Part shown: positions 53,913 to 62,659 of the stretch, in pieces
Position numbering within the stretch: position 1 is the first letter of the stretch
Layout: every line of letters begins with the position of its first letter
Source: Acidobacteriota bacterium
Lineage (GTDB): Bacteria; Acidobacteriota; Terriglobia; Acidiferrales; UBA7541
DNA length: 64,000 bases
NCBI GenBank assembly: GCA_003223245.1
Contig: QHYI01000110.1
Location: forward strand, 1 to 64,000
Direction of reading: 5' to 3'
Made by a program: the position numbers and the translations under genes
Notes under the pieces: model-generated
What the model saw: only the letters and a program-made list of their open reading frames with translations
The model's database searches: none
What the model was told of the DNA's origin: nothing

Positions 53913-54605
53913 ATGTTTATCACCGAAATTTTCAAATCGATTCAGGGCGAAGGCACGCGCACCGGTTTGCCGTGTGTTTTCGTGCGGCTGACGGGCTGCA
54001 ACTTGCGCTGCACGTGGTGCGATACAGCGTACGCGTTTCACGGCGGGAAGAAGATGAGTGTCGAGGAAGTGCTGGCGCGCGTAGACGAGTTGGCGGGACG
54101 CAGCGCCGACGGGAAAGGCGCACAAGCGGCGGTGCCGCTGGTTGAGTTGACAGGCGGGGAGCCGTTGCTGCAGAAGGAGATTTATCCGCTGGCCGAAAGC
54201 CTGCTGGCGGGCTATACGGTGATGATTGAAACCAGCGGGGAGCGCTTCATCGGGCGGCTGCCGAAGGAAGTGATTAAGATCGTGGATGTGAAGTGCCCGG
54301 ATTCTGGTGAGCCGGATACTTTTGACATGGAAAATCTGGCAGAGCTGACGGAAAATGATGAAGTGAAATTCGTGCTCTCGACGCGGCGCGATTATGAATT
54401 CGCGCGGGAGTTCACACGGCAGCACGGATTGGCGGGAAAGGTGCGGGAAGTCTTGTTTTCACCGGTGTTTGAAGACCCGCAAGGAAAATGGCAGGGCCTC
54501 GAGCCGCGCGCGCTGGCGGAGTGGATTCTTGCGGACGGCCTGCCGGTGCGGCTGGGACTGCAATTGCATAAGTTTATTTGGGATCCGGCGGCAAAAGGAG
54601 TTTGA
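53913..54605 (+). CDS. queE: 7-carboxy-7-deazaguanine synthase (radical SAM)
   Basis: QueE rearranges 6-carboxytetrahydropterin to 7-carboxy-7-deazaguanine by radical SAM chemistry. The 230-residue protein starts MFITEIFKSIQGEG, the substrate-binding signature. The 4Fe-4S cysteines are Cys29, Cys33 and Cys36 (CNLRCTWC), and TGGEPLLQ follows. It lies between queD and queC on the same strand. Its length (usual 200-245) and motifs leave little doubt. Confidence 0.95.
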   Translation: MFITEIFKSIQGEGTRTGLPCVFVRLTGCNLRCTWCDTAYAFHGGKKMSVEEVLARVDELAGRSADGKGAQAAVPLVELTGGEPLLQKEIYPLAESLLAGYTVMIETSGERFIGRLPKEVIKIVDVKCPDSGEPDTFDMENLAELTENDEVKFVLSTRRDYEFAREFTRQHGLAGKVREVLFSPVFEDPQGKWQGLEPRALAEWILADGLPVRLGLQLHKFIWDPAAKGV

Positions 54606-54656
54606 AAAAAGAAGTAGAGAAGCACGGACGTAGTGAAGTAAGGAAAGAACGGCAAG

Positions 54657-55373
54657 ATGAGCGAATCAGGAAAAGCGGTGGTGCTGCTGAGCGGGGGCAT
54701 GGACTCGTGCGTGAGCACGGCGATCGCGCGGGAACGGCATGGCGCGGGAAACATTGCGCTGCTTCACGCTGGCTACGGGCAGAGAACCGAGCGGCGCGAG
54801 CGCCGGGCGTTCGAAGAAATCGCGGATTTTTATGGCGTTCGTGAACGGCTGGTGGTCGAGCTCGACCATTTCCGCGCGATTGGCGGGTCCGCGCTGACCG
54901 ACGAGAAGATCGCCGTGCCGGAAAACGAACGGGGTGCAACGGGTCGGAATGGCAGCGCGATTCCCGTGACGTACGTGCCTTTTCGCAATGCGCATTTTCT
55001 TTCTGTGGCGGTGAGCTGGGCGGAGGCGATCGGGGCGGGCGCGATCTATATTGGCGCGGTGGCGGAAGACAGCTCCGGGTATCCGGACTGCCGGCCGGAA
55101 TATTACCAGGTGTTTCAGGAATTGATTCGCGTGGGAACACGGCCAGAAACGCACATCGCAATGGTGACGCCGGTCATTCAGATGAAAAAGAGCGGGATCA
55201 TCCGGCGCGGCTTCGAGCTGGGAGCACCGCTACACCTCACGTGGTCGTGTTATCAGGAAGAGGAAATGGCCTGCGGTGTGTGCGACAGTTGCCTGTTGCG
55301 GTTGCGCGCGTTTGCCGAAGCAGGAGCAACAGACCCCATCCCATATCGCCGAGTGGTTTCCGCGGGGCGTTGA
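54657..55373 (+). CDS. queC: 7-cyano-7-deazaguanine synthase
   Basis: QueC uses ATP and ammonia to turn 7-carboxy-7-deazaguanine into preQ0. The N-terminal PP-loop SGGMDS (12-17) binds ATP. Four cysteines near the end (WSCYQ, CGVCDSC) bind zinc. The 238-residue length is normal. It is the last member of queD-queE-queC, 51 bases after queE. The product feeds queuosine in tRNA or archaeosine-like DNA modification; no dpd or tgt gene is in the window, so I take tRNA queuosine as default. Confidence 0.95.
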   Translation: MSESGKAVVLLSGGMDSCVSTAIARERHGAGNIALLHAGYGQRTERRERRAFEEIADFYGVRERLVVELDHFRAIGGSALTDEKIAVPENERGATGRNGSAIPVTYVPFRNAHFLSVAVSWAEAIGAGAIYIGAVAEDSSGYPDCRPEYYQVFQELIRVGTRPETHIAMVTPVIQMKKSGIIRRGFELGAPLHLTWSCYQEEEMACGVCDSCLLRLRAFAEAGATDPIPYRRVVSAGR

Positions 55374-55525
55374 GCTTTGGCCGCCTGCACCATCCTGCAT
55401 ACGGAGCAGCAGCGCTGGCGGAGCCGGCTGACTTGGAATCCAGCGCAAACAAGAGCGATAATGGGGCGGAAAAGGGGTCCGCAGGTTCCGGACCCAGCTC
55501 CCTCATGAAAAAAGGAGTATGGAGC

Positions 55526-56707
55526 ATGAAGATCTCTAATAAGCCGATAATGTCGGCGGTAATCCTTGCGACAGCACTCTTTTTTGTGACTGCACCACGC
55601 GCCGCGGCGCAAACGGGTTCCATCAGCGGGCAGGTTATGGACGTCAACGGGAAGCCGTGGGCCGGGCTGACGGTGCAGGCGGTGAGCGAGCAAGGCGCGA
55701 AGCAACAGGCCAAGACCGACAACGACGGGAAATACAGCATTCCCGGGCTGCGCACCGGCACTTATACCCTGACCATAGTTGCTTTTCCGCCGCCGAATGA
55801 CAAACAGCCGCCCTATGACTTCGCGAAGGTACGCGTGGAAAGCGGAGAAGAGGCCAAGGCGGATGCAAACTTCAAAGAAATTATGGCCAAGCAAGGGGCC
55901 GCAGCTCAGGAGCAGGTGAAGAAGCAGGAAGAAGCAAAGGCCAAGTTCGAAGGCATGAGAGCGCACTTTACGGCGGGAAACGCGCTTCTCGAGCAGGAGA
56001 AGGCCGCGAAGGCCGAGTTGCAGAAGGCCCCCGCGGATCAGCGCGATGCCGCAAAGCAAAAATTAGCGGATCTTTCCGATCAGGCGGCCAAAGAATACAA
56101 GGCCGCGCAGGAATCCGCCGGCGACAAGGATCCGAATCTGCACCTCCTGTGGGCGAAGCTCGGAGAAGCTTATGACACGGCGGGCCGCAACGAAGAGGCC
56201 GCGCAAGCGTATCAGCAAGCGATAACCGCAGCGGAGGCCAACCCCGCAGTCAAAGGACCACAACTGGCTGGATACTACAACAACTTGGGCAACGTGCTGG
56301 CGCGCATGGGAAAAGTAGACGACGCCAAGGCAGCGTACACGAAGAGCGCGGAACTCGACCCGACAAACGCGGCGACGGCGTGGAGAAACTTTGGCATCAG
56401 TTTGTATAACGCGAACCGTTTGAGCGATGCGGTGGAGCCGCTCGAGAAGGCCTCGGAATTGGATCCGAAAAACGCACAGACCTGGTATCTGTTGGGCGCT
56501 GCGCTGGTGAGCAAGATGACGACCAAAAAGGTAGGCGACAAGGAGGAGGTCCAGTTCGCGCCCGGGACGGTAGAGGCTTACCAAAAGGCTTTGGAGCTGG
56601 ACCCTAACGGTCCGTATGGCGCGCAAGCGAAGCAAGGGCTCGAGATGCTCCAGCAGCTGGCGCCAGGCATCGACACCAAGGTCAATGTGAGGAAGAAGAA
56701 GTCCTAA
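55526..56707 (+). CDS. Exported TPR protein with carboxypeptidase-regulatory domain
   Basis: A 393-residue protein with a signal peptide (residues about 1-28, ending AAAQ), an Ig-like carboxypeptidase-regulatory domain (30-110, SISGQVMDVNGKPWAG), then an Ala/Lys/Glu-rich helix and several TPRs (about 215-380; YNNLGNVLARMGKVDDAKAAY is one). TPRs bind partner proteins, the first domain probably cell-envelope parts. I start at the ATG at 55526, preceded by AAGGAG with eight bases spacing, rather than the ATG at 55505. Following genes encode a PqqD-like and a lasso-type B2 protein, but a functional link is unproven. Confidence 0.85.
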   Translation: MKISNKPIMSAVILATALFFVTAPRAAAQTGSISGQVMDVNGKPWAGLTVQAVSEQGAKQQAKTDNDGKYSIPGLRTGTYTLTIVAFPPPNDKQPPYDFAKVRVESGEEAKADANFKEIMAKQGAAAQEQVKKQEEAKAKFEGMRAHFTAGNALLEQEKAAKAELQKAPADQRDAAKQKLADLSDQAAKEYKAAQESAGDKDPNLHLLWAKLGEAYDTAGRNEEAAQAYQQAITAAEANPAVKGPQLAGYYNNLGNVLARMGKVDDAKAAYTKSAELDPTNAATAWRNFGISLYNANRLSDAVEPLEKASELDPKNAQTWYLLGAALVSKMTTKKVGDKEEVQFAPGTVEAYQKALELDPNGPYGAQAKQGLEMLQQLAPGIDTKVNVRKKKS

Positions 56708-56791
56708 CGGACAATTGTTTTGGGTCTTCAGGCCAGTCCCGAAAAAAAAGGCGAAGCCCGGGGCCATCGGTCACAAGAGGAGCTCCTGCCG

Positions 56792-57095
56792 ATGACATTT
56801 AAGGATCGCGCGGCCGCGCCAGCGCACGTACCGGTGCGATTTCTCGATCAGGAATCGGTTTTGCTCAACCTGGAGACGGAGCGATATTTCGGCCTGGATG
56901 AGACGGGCACGCGGATGTGGCAATTGCTAACGACTTCGCCGAGCATCAACGCGGCTTACCAGGGTACTGCTCGCGGAATATGATGTCCAGCCTGACCAGT
57001 TGCGCGAAAACTTGACCGAACTTTTGGGCCATCTCCTCGAACACGGCTTGCTGCAGGTTTTGCCCAGTGACGCTGGAAAGCCTGCGGAGGTTTAG
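56792..57095 (+). pseudogene. PqqD-like RiPP recognition element protein, frameshifted
   Basis: Frame one encodes the first half of a PqqD-family domain (VPVRFLDQESVLLNLETERYF, GLDETGTRMWQLL, then a stop at 56983). The second half (LLAEYDVQPDQLRENL, TELLGHLLEHGLLQ) continues in the next frame to a stop at 57095. Removing one G from the GGG at 56962-56964 restores a single ~100-residue protein. PqqD/RRE domains present a RiPP precursor to its maturation enzymes. It overlaps the start of a B2-type peptidase gene, as in lasso-peptide clusters. One extra base in a G run could be a sequencing error or slippage, so the gene may be live. Confidence 0.8.
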
Positions 57096-57534
57096 CGCGC
57101 TCGAACGTCCTGCGCAAGCGTTGTTTTTGCGCGCAGCCGGGATGTTGCCGCTGGTTTCGCTAAGTTTGAGGCTGCGCGGGTTTCGCCCTACGCAATCTTC
57201 ACTCCAGAGGTTCCTTTCCCGGGCTGTTCCGCAAATGGATGATGGTTTAGCGAAGAAACGAGCGGCTTTGACCGCGCACATGGTGCATGCCGCGGACCGG
57301 CATGGGGTCGTTCATCCTTCCTGTCTTGCCAAGTCGCTGACGCTGTGGTGGCTACTCGGGCGGCAGGGGATAACTTCGCGGCTGCGCATTGGCATCCGCA
57401 AAGCCAACGAGAAACTCGAAGCGCACGCATGGGTCGAGCGCGAGGGCGGTGCGCTGAATGAGCCGGAAGCGCATCACCGGCATTACGCTGTTTTTGACAC
57501 CGCGCTTGCGTCCATGCCCGAGGAAGAACGCTGA
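57067..57534 (+). CDS. Lasso-peptide B2-type leader peptidase (transglutaminase-like)
   Basis: The 155-residue protein carries the B2 signature: Cys86 in PSCLAKSLTLWWLL, and His120 in EAHAWVE. The third catalytic position, normally Asp shortly after AHAWVE, is Asn-Glu here (residues 131-132), a conservative but notable change. B2 proteins cut the leader from lasso and related RiPP precursors and work with the RRE protein encoded just before. It overlaps the end of the RRE frame. A cyclase and precursor gene are missing, so the pathway seems incomplete here. No other cysteine-protease motif is seen. Confidence 0.8.
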   Translation: MTLESLRRFSALERPAQALFLRAAGMLPLVSLSLRLRGFRPTQSSLQRFLSRAVPQMDDGLAKKRAALTAHMVHAADRHGVVHPSCLAKSLTLWWLLGRQGITSRLRIGIRKANEKLEAHAWVEREGGALNEPEAHHRHYAVFDTALASMPEEER

Positions 57535-57538
57535 ACGA

Positions 57539-57610
57539 TTGAAAAGATTCCGAGGAGCGGCGCGTTGGCGTTTCCTGCGGCGATTCCCATTCAAAAAGCC
57601 CGCTTCCTAA
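57539..57610 (+). CDS. Possible 23-residue Arg-rich peptide after B2
   Basis: A TTG-started frame of 24 codons begins five bases after the B2 stop and encodes a cationic, aromatic peptide (KRFRGAARWRFLRRFPF within it). No ribosome site is convincing. It may be a fragment of a lost cyclase or other cluster gene, or nothing. Confidence 0.15.
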   Translation: MKRFRGAARWRFLRRFPFKKPAS

Positions 57611-57683
57611 AGAGGGTGATATTCCCCAGAAGGCCAGGCTTACTTGACGACACGGAGATCGACAACCAGAGACGGGCTTAAGC

Positions 57684-58790
57684 TTAGATGTTGGTGTGAC
57701 CTAAGGCGAAGTGCTTGGTGCGCTGAGGCGGCGCCGGCAGCTCCACGGTCAACGAGATCTCGCTTTTGTTACGCAAAACGCCAAGCTGCAAAGTTTGAGC
57801 CTTGTCCTGCGCTGCACCTCTGGCCGTCAGTTTCTCCCGCAAGTCGCCAACCGAGCGGACACGCTGGCCGTTGACAGACGTAATGACGTCACCTGCTTTG
57901 AGTCCCGCCTTTTCCGCCGGCGAGCCGGGATTCACGCCGCGCACCAAAACCCCTTCGCCGTCGGGGGCTCCGAAGAAAGCGCCCAGCTGGCCGTTCAGAT
58001 CTTCCGCGTCGATGCCAAGCCGCGGCTGGGTCAGGAATCTCCACCCATCAAATTCCGTGGGCGGGAACGTTGGGAATTCCGGCAGGTTAGGGATGGTGGG
58101 GAATTCCGGCACGTGAAAGGTGAAGGTCCCGGGGGCGCCGGGCGCAGGAGAAAAATACCTGAAAGAATGGCGCCGCTCTTCGGCTTCGCCAAGAGTGACG
58201 CTTACGGTTTGCGCGTGGCCATCGCGCCACACGGTGAGTTGCACCGTGCGTCCAGCTGGAATTTCGCGGATCATGCGGCGAAATTGCGCGACGCCTTCGA
58301 CCGCTTGACCGTTGATTTCCGTTACTGCGTCGTTTTCCTTCAGGCCGGCCTTGGCGGCGGGGCTGTCGGGAACGATGGAGCTGAGAACCACACCGCGTTC
58401 CGCGGGGAGCTTCATGTCCTTGGCGATCTCGCTTGTGACTTCGCGGACTTCCACGCCCAGCCAGCCGGCGTCCTCCCCATCAAGCAATCCAGGGACACCG
58501 TCGTCGTCCGCCTGCGCTTGGAGGCTTTGCAGTTGCTCAAGGGCCTGGCGATGCTGCGCAAGAGCCATTTTCGCGGAGGCCAACCTCGCGTGCAGCTCGG
58601 CGAGCTTAGCGGCTTCGCCGTCGCGCCCTTGAAGCTTTGCCTGGAGCTGATCCAGTTTCCTCTCGAGACGGGCGAGGGTGGAGTCATCCGGACAAGGTGT
58701 TTGTGAATTGGCGGGAGGCGCGGGCAGCGCGATCAGCACCAGGCTGAGTGCCGCGACCCCTCCTGTAACCAAAAGATTTCGTGTCTTCAT
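57684..58790 (-). CDS. Exported double-PDZ protein, protease domain absent
   Basis: A 368-residue protein with a signal peptide (to about 29), a coiled coil (about 38-90) and two PDZ domains, at about 108-200 (GWLGVEVREV, VPDSPAAKAGLKENDAV) and about 255-355 (PRLGIDAEDL, NPGSPAEKAGLKAGDVI). A trypsin-type HtrA domain is missing, so it should bind unfolded C-termini rather than cut them. It is the last gene of the sigma-factor operon. I start at the ATG at 58790, preceded by AGGAGG. A role as sensor or scaffold for the operon's anti-sigma system is inference. Confidence 0.85.
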   Translation of the reverse strand: MKTRNLLVTGGVAALSLVLIALPAPPANSQTPCPDDSTLARLERKLDQLQAKLQGRDGEAAKLAELHARLASAKMALAQHRQALEQLQSLQAQADDDGVPGLLDGEDAGWLGVEVREVTSEIAKDMKLPAERGVVLSSIVPDSPAAKAGLKENDAVTEINGQAVEGVAQFRRMIREIPAGRTVQLTVWRDGHAQTVSVTLGEAEERRHSFRYFSPAPGAPGTFTFHVPEFPTIPNLPEFPTFPPTEFDGWRFLTQPRLGIDAEDLNGQLGAFFGAPDGEGVLVRGVNPGSPAEKAGLKAGDVITSVNGQRVRSVGDLREKLTARGAAQDKAQTLQLGVLRNKSEISLTVELPAPPQRTKHFALGHTNI

Positions 58791-58838
58791 TTTCGATCTC
58801 AACCTCCTGTGCACTTAGACGCAGCACCGGGGAATTTG

Positions 58839-59609
58839 TCAGACGCTGGAGCGAAGGACGACCAGGCGGATTCCCCCATTCACGGTGCGCAGATGAATCG
58901 GAGCTCCACCGCCGCCGAGCTTGCCGTGCATTTCCCGCGGGCGGTCTGTGCTTTCCATCGCGATAGGAAGCTCCGAATAGAAGTTGCCGTTCATGCAGCG
59001 GGCGTCGATCTCCGCTTGCAGGTCGGAAGGCACGGCCAGAACCAGCGAACCATTGGTGGTTTCCGCAGTCGCGCCGGCATTATCGGGGGCGCGCGTCAGT
59101 TCGACGCGTACGTTTCCATTGGTGGTGTGAGCGCGAACGTTTCCTCCGGATTCGAACACGTCGATGTCGCCGTTCACCGTGTGCAGGTCTTCGACGTTGT
59201 CCAGGCCAGAAATGCGCAAAGTACCGTTTACCGTCCCAATGTGTTCGACGTGGACGCGATGGGGTACATGAACTACGTATTTGACGATGACTTCCACGCC
59301 TTCATTTTGGGGATAGCGCGTAGTCACGGCGACAGCATCCGCGCGCGCATTGACCTCAATCGACACGCGTTCCAGATCGGATTCCTGCTGCTCGGCCGTT
59401 TTCACGGCGTGAATCTCAACCTCGTTGCGGTCCCAGCCTTGCACGTCCACGGGGCCGTTGATGTTCTGCAATTCGAACCTGCCGCAGGGCTCTAGCGGAT
59501 AGGTCTGGTCGAAGTCCTTGTTGATGGCATAGCCGGGAGTGGCCCAAAGTGCGGCCATCAGAGGAAGGCAAAAGGAAAAAACCGTCGCGCGGAAACCATG
59601 ACGTGACAT
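58839..59609 (-). CDS. Exported DUF4097-type beta-repeat protein
   Basis: A 256-residue protein with a signal peptide (to about 28) and tandem ~20-residue strands centred on INGPV, VNGTL, VNGDI, TNGNV, TNGSL and VNGGI. A perfect ribosome site, AAGGAGGT, lies eight bases before the ATG. Repeats of this kind stack as a beta-helix. Such proteins are frequent near ECF sigma factors; function is unknown. It follows the TonB_C/beta-repeat gene by 83 bases and precedes the PDZ gene by 48 bases. Confidence 0.87.
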   Translation of the reverse strand: MSRHGFRATVFSFCLPLMAALWATPGYAINKDFDQTYPLEPCGRFELQNINGPVDVQGWDRNEVEIHAVKTAEQQESDLERVSIEVNARADAVAVTTRYPQNEGVEVIVKYVVHVPHRVHVEHIGTVNGTLRISGLDNVEDLHTVNGDIDVFESGGNVRAHTTNGNVRVELTRAPDNAGATAETTNGSLVLAVPSDLQAEIDARCMNGNFYSELPIAMESTDRPREMHGKLGGGGAPIHLRTVNGGIRLVVLRSSV

Positions 59610-59692
59610 GATGTTCTACCTCCTTGAACCTGCAACTTACCGAACCCAGGGCTGGCCCCAAACGAAATCCCTTGCGCTTGAACTCCCGCTGC

Positions 59693-61531
59693 TCAGCGCG
59701 GCAACTGAAAATCGAATTTGACTGTCGAGATCACCTCACATTGCTTTCCCTTGACCCGTGCCGGTCTCGCGCGCCACCGCTTCACGGCATCGATTGCTGC
59801 ATCGGCCAGGACCGGCTCGCCTTCCAAGACTTTTTGCACTTCGACGCGGCCATCTTTCGTGAGCTTGACCTCGAGTGTTACAAACCCGTGGATTCCCGCG
59901 CGTTGGGCAAGAGCTGGATAGGAAGGATCCGGGTGGTAAGTAACACGCCTCAAGAAATCGTCCGGGTCTTCGCTGATGCTCCCGCGAAAAGTCAGCTCCA
60001 GGCCGTTGATAAACTTCTCAATCCAATCGATATTGTTGTTCCGCAGGTCGACCTGCGGCTGTGGTTGAGGACTGGCGGTGGCGGGCAAAGGCCACATGGA
60101 GGGAGGGAAAGAAACCGGCGCAAGACCCGCTTCCGTCAGACGCTTGTTAAGACGCTCCGCCTGTTCGCGCATCAGTGATTCGCGAAGCGCCACTTGAGAA
60201 TCGATATATTGCAGACGGATTTTGCCGGCCGTGGTTCGCAGTTTCAGCGGCGCGCCGCCTCCATTCAACACCCCCACAGCGCGTACAGCGCCAGTACCGT
60301 TGGTGGGCCCTTGCATCATCAGGTGGAGAGCCGCGTCTGCTTCGATGTGCTGCTCGGTGCCGTTGGTCACCAGCGCGTCGATGGTTGTGGCCAGATTTCG
60401 CGGAAGGTACACGATGATGTCGCCGGTAGTGGAAGCGAGTTGCGAGGGAGCTTCCAGACGCACGGGTCCGTTTCCAGAGGGCGCATTTGGATTGATCCAG
60501 GCGGTGATGCTGCCGGCAGAAGTCGCGGCTTGCACTGCGCCGGACGCGCCGGTTACGCAAATGCTGCCGCCATTCGATTCCACTTGCATGGGCCCGGAGA
60601 CGTACATGATGTGAATACCGCCTCCGGCCGTCTGCGCGCGCACCGAGCCGCGCACCTCCCCGAAGTCAATCTGGCCGCCGCCCGTGCGGACGTTCACAAA
60701 ATTCTGAGCCTCTCCCACAGCAATATTGCCCCCGGCCGTTTCCAAATCGGCGCGTCCACCAATCTTCCCGGCTCGAATATGTCCGCCGCCGCTATGCAAC
60801 GAAGCATCTTGAGCGATGTTCCCCGCGTTGATGTGCCCCCCGGCAGTAAACGCCGTCAGGTCTCCTGCAACATCGAGGACTTTGATGTGCCCGCCTTCGG
60901 TTTCCAGGCGTGCGACCGGACGGTGCGAGATTTCGCGCAAACCCGGTCGGCCAATGCGCCCAGCAGAAATGTTTCCGCCCTGCGTTTTCAAGGACGCCGT
61001 GCCGCCAATGTCTGCGGTAGTGACGTCGCCTGCACCGGTGTTCACTTCAACGTTGTAATTGCGCGGTATGGCAATTTCGAACCGCACCCAGAACTGGGCG
61101 TTGGGATAAGGCGCGCCCTGTGGAAAGAGTGTGCTGGCGATTTCCACCCCGGTAGAAGACGTTCCCGCTTTCAGGGAATAGTTATTCAGCAGCTGGGTCG
61201 CCAGGCCACCGTTCGCGTCCGTTTCGACATGTACGGTGTAACGCACGACCGGGGAGGCGCCTGGTTCGATTTCTCTAATGTTCACCGAACCGAGGTCTGC
61301 AACAAGGCGCAGCGTTAACCCTTCTTTGGTTTCGAGCACTCCAGAGCGAAAGATGGAAGTGCGAAGCGCTCCTGGCCCTCCCGGGTTTTCCGGCGAGCCC
61401 GGTTCTTTCGCGGGAAAGGTTAGGGCAGAAGGCGCAGTGAGCGCGATTAAAAGGAGCCCAGCCGGCATCCAGAGCAACGCGGCGGAGCGCGCTCGGAAAC
61501 GCATCTTACGATCGCATTTGCAATTCATCAC
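59693..61531 (-). CDS. Beta-repeat protein fused to a TonB C-terminal domain
   Basis: The 612-residue protein has a membrane anchor (about 14-38), then a beta-helix-like region (about 140-450) of DUF4097 type with regular glycine-rich turns (GGNISAG, GGHIKVL, GGHINAG, GGHIRAG, GGQIDFG). The C-terminal TonB domain is at about 525-612 (YPALAQRAGIHGFVTLEVKL). The TonB part resembles short energy-transducer tails rather than full TonB. Combining both in one chain is unusual: it could link the wall-spanning beta-helix to outer-membrane receptors. It is third in the operon, 27 bases after the anti-sigma gene. The start may be the ATG at 61504. Confidence 0.85.
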   Translation of the reverse strand: MMNCKCDRKMRFRARSAALLWMPAGLLLIALTAPSALTFPAKEPGSPENPGGPGALRTSIFRSGVLETKEGLTLRLVADLGSVNIREIEPGASPVVRYTVHVETDANGGLATQLLNNYSLKAGTSSTGVEIASTLFPQGAPYPNAQFWVRFEIAIPRNYNVEVNTGAGDVTTADIGGTASLKTQGGNISAGRIGRPGLREISHRPVARLETEGGHIKVLDVAGDLTAFTAGGHINAGNIAQDASLHSGGGHIRAGKIGGRADLETAGGNIAVGEAQNFVNVRTGGGQIDFGEVRGSVRAQTAGGGIHIMYVSGPMQVESNGGSICVTGASGAVQAATSAGSITAWINPNAPSGNGPVRLEAPSQLASTTGDIIVYLPRNLATTIDALVTNGTEQHIEADAALHLMMQGPTNGTGAVRAVGVLNGGGAPLKLRTTAGKIRLQYIDSQVALRESLMREQAERLNKRLTEAGLAPVSFPPSMWPLPATASPQPQPQVDLRNNNIDWIEKFINGLELTFRGSISEDPDDFLRRVTYHPDPSYPALAQRAGIHGFVTLEVKLTKDGRVEVQKVLEGEPVLADAAIDAVKRWRARPARVKGKQCEVISTVKFDFQLPR

Positions 61532-61558
61532 GAAAATAAATTCTTGCCTTGCGGCGGA

Positions 61559-62659
61559 TTACTGCACTTCGCGCGGGCCAATCTGCCGCAAAGCAGCAGC
61601 GCTGCGCAGCCGAACGTAGGGATTGGGATCGCGCCGTTGCAACTCCTGAAGCACTCTCACGACATGTTCGAACGAAGCATCTTCCTCGGCGGATGCCCGG
61701 GCTCCTGGCGCGGAACCAACGACGGGAGGCTCCGGCGCGGCCTCCGGAGTGTCGGCGTCCGACCCCTGGCCATCGAGCGAGCCAACCAACAAGTTCACGG
61801 CTTCCACGCGCACGCCGGGATTGCTGTCATGCTGGAGCCTGTCGAGCAGCGTCTGGCGAACATCGTCTTCCCGTGCCGTGTCGCGCAAAGCTTCCAAAGC
61901 CTTCATGCGCACGGCGGGGTTCTGGTCTTTGCGGGCGGCGGCAAGCAAAGCCCTGCGAACCTGCCGGTCGCCGACCGCCGCCTTAAGGGCGTCCAAACAA
62001 TCCAGCCGCACTCCAGCATCGAATCGCTCGCTGTTTTCGACCACATAGGTAAGCACCTGACGCATGTTCGAATCGTCCGCTCTGCCGATGAACACCATGG
62101 GTTGTTCGGCGCTGAGTTGCAGTTGAACGGTGGGGGAGTCAGAACCATTAGAGGGTGTAATGTCTACACCACTTAAAACCATTTTGGAGAGTTGATCGGG
62201 GGTGAGCGGCTGCCGGGCGCGAACGTTCATCACCTGCCCGGTATTGTTCCGATTCTGCTGCAACGACGGAACGAGTTGCGTTCCTGCTACCACCCCCACG
62301 AGAAGCAGCAAAGCTCCGCTCCAGACTGGCCGCAGCGCCATCCAACGGCGCAGCCAGCCGAACGGCCGCCAGTGTTCCTGAAGCGGCGGCGCGGAGAGAT
62401 CATCCAGAGCTTCTGCTAGTTCGCTGCGGCACTGGGAAAGAAGAACTCCCGCAGCATCGAGTTCGTCGGCCGATTGCCCGGCAGAAACCAGAGTGGCATG
62501 CAATTCTTTTTCTTCCGCAAGCTGCTCGGAGCAGGCCTTGCAATTTGCCAGATGCGTTTCAATCAGCTTCCGCTCGCTATCGGTGATTTCTTCGCAAACA
62601 TAAAAAACCAAAAGCGGTACAACATCCCCGCAGGCTATTTTCTTTTCGAAAGGACTCAT
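61559..62659 (-). CDS. Anti-sigma factor with zinc finger, membrane helix and HEAT repeats
   Basis: A 366-residue membrane protein. The N-terminal zinc-binding anti-sigma domain has His36, Cys40 and Cys43 (HxxxCxxC) plus Cys22. One helix (about 112-130) crosses the membrane. The exported part (about 200-366) has HEAT-like helical repeats (AVRMKALEALRDTAR, GVRVEAVNLLVG, YVRLRSAAALRQIG). Most anti-sigma factors have short sensor parts, so the HEAT array may be the binding surface for partner proteins of this operon. Its ATG overlaps the sigma-factor stop (ATGA), with GGAGG at the junction. Confidence 0.88.
   Translation of the reverse strand: MSPFEKKIACGDVVPLLVFYVCEEITDSERKLIETHLANCKACSEQLAEEKELHATLVSAGQSADELDAAGVLLSQCRSELAEALDDLSAPPLQEHWRPFGWLRRWMALRPVWSGALLLLVGVVAGTQLVPSLQQNRNNTGQVMNVRARQPLTPDQLSKMVLSGVDITPSNGSDSPTVQLQLSAEQPMVFIGRADDSNMRQVLTYVVENSERFDAGVRLDCLDALKAAVGDRQVRRALLAAARKDQNPAVRMKALEALRDTAREDDVRQTLLDRLQHDSNPGVRVEAVNLLVGSLDGQGSDADTPEAAPEPPVVGSAPGARASAEEDASFEHVVRVLQELQRRDPNPYVRLRSAAALRQIGPREVQ

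Noticed and set aside
55241-55525. Start of the TPR protein inside queC
   Set aside because: It would overlap queC by 133 bases; the ATG at 55526 has a ribosome site and begins a proper signal peptide.
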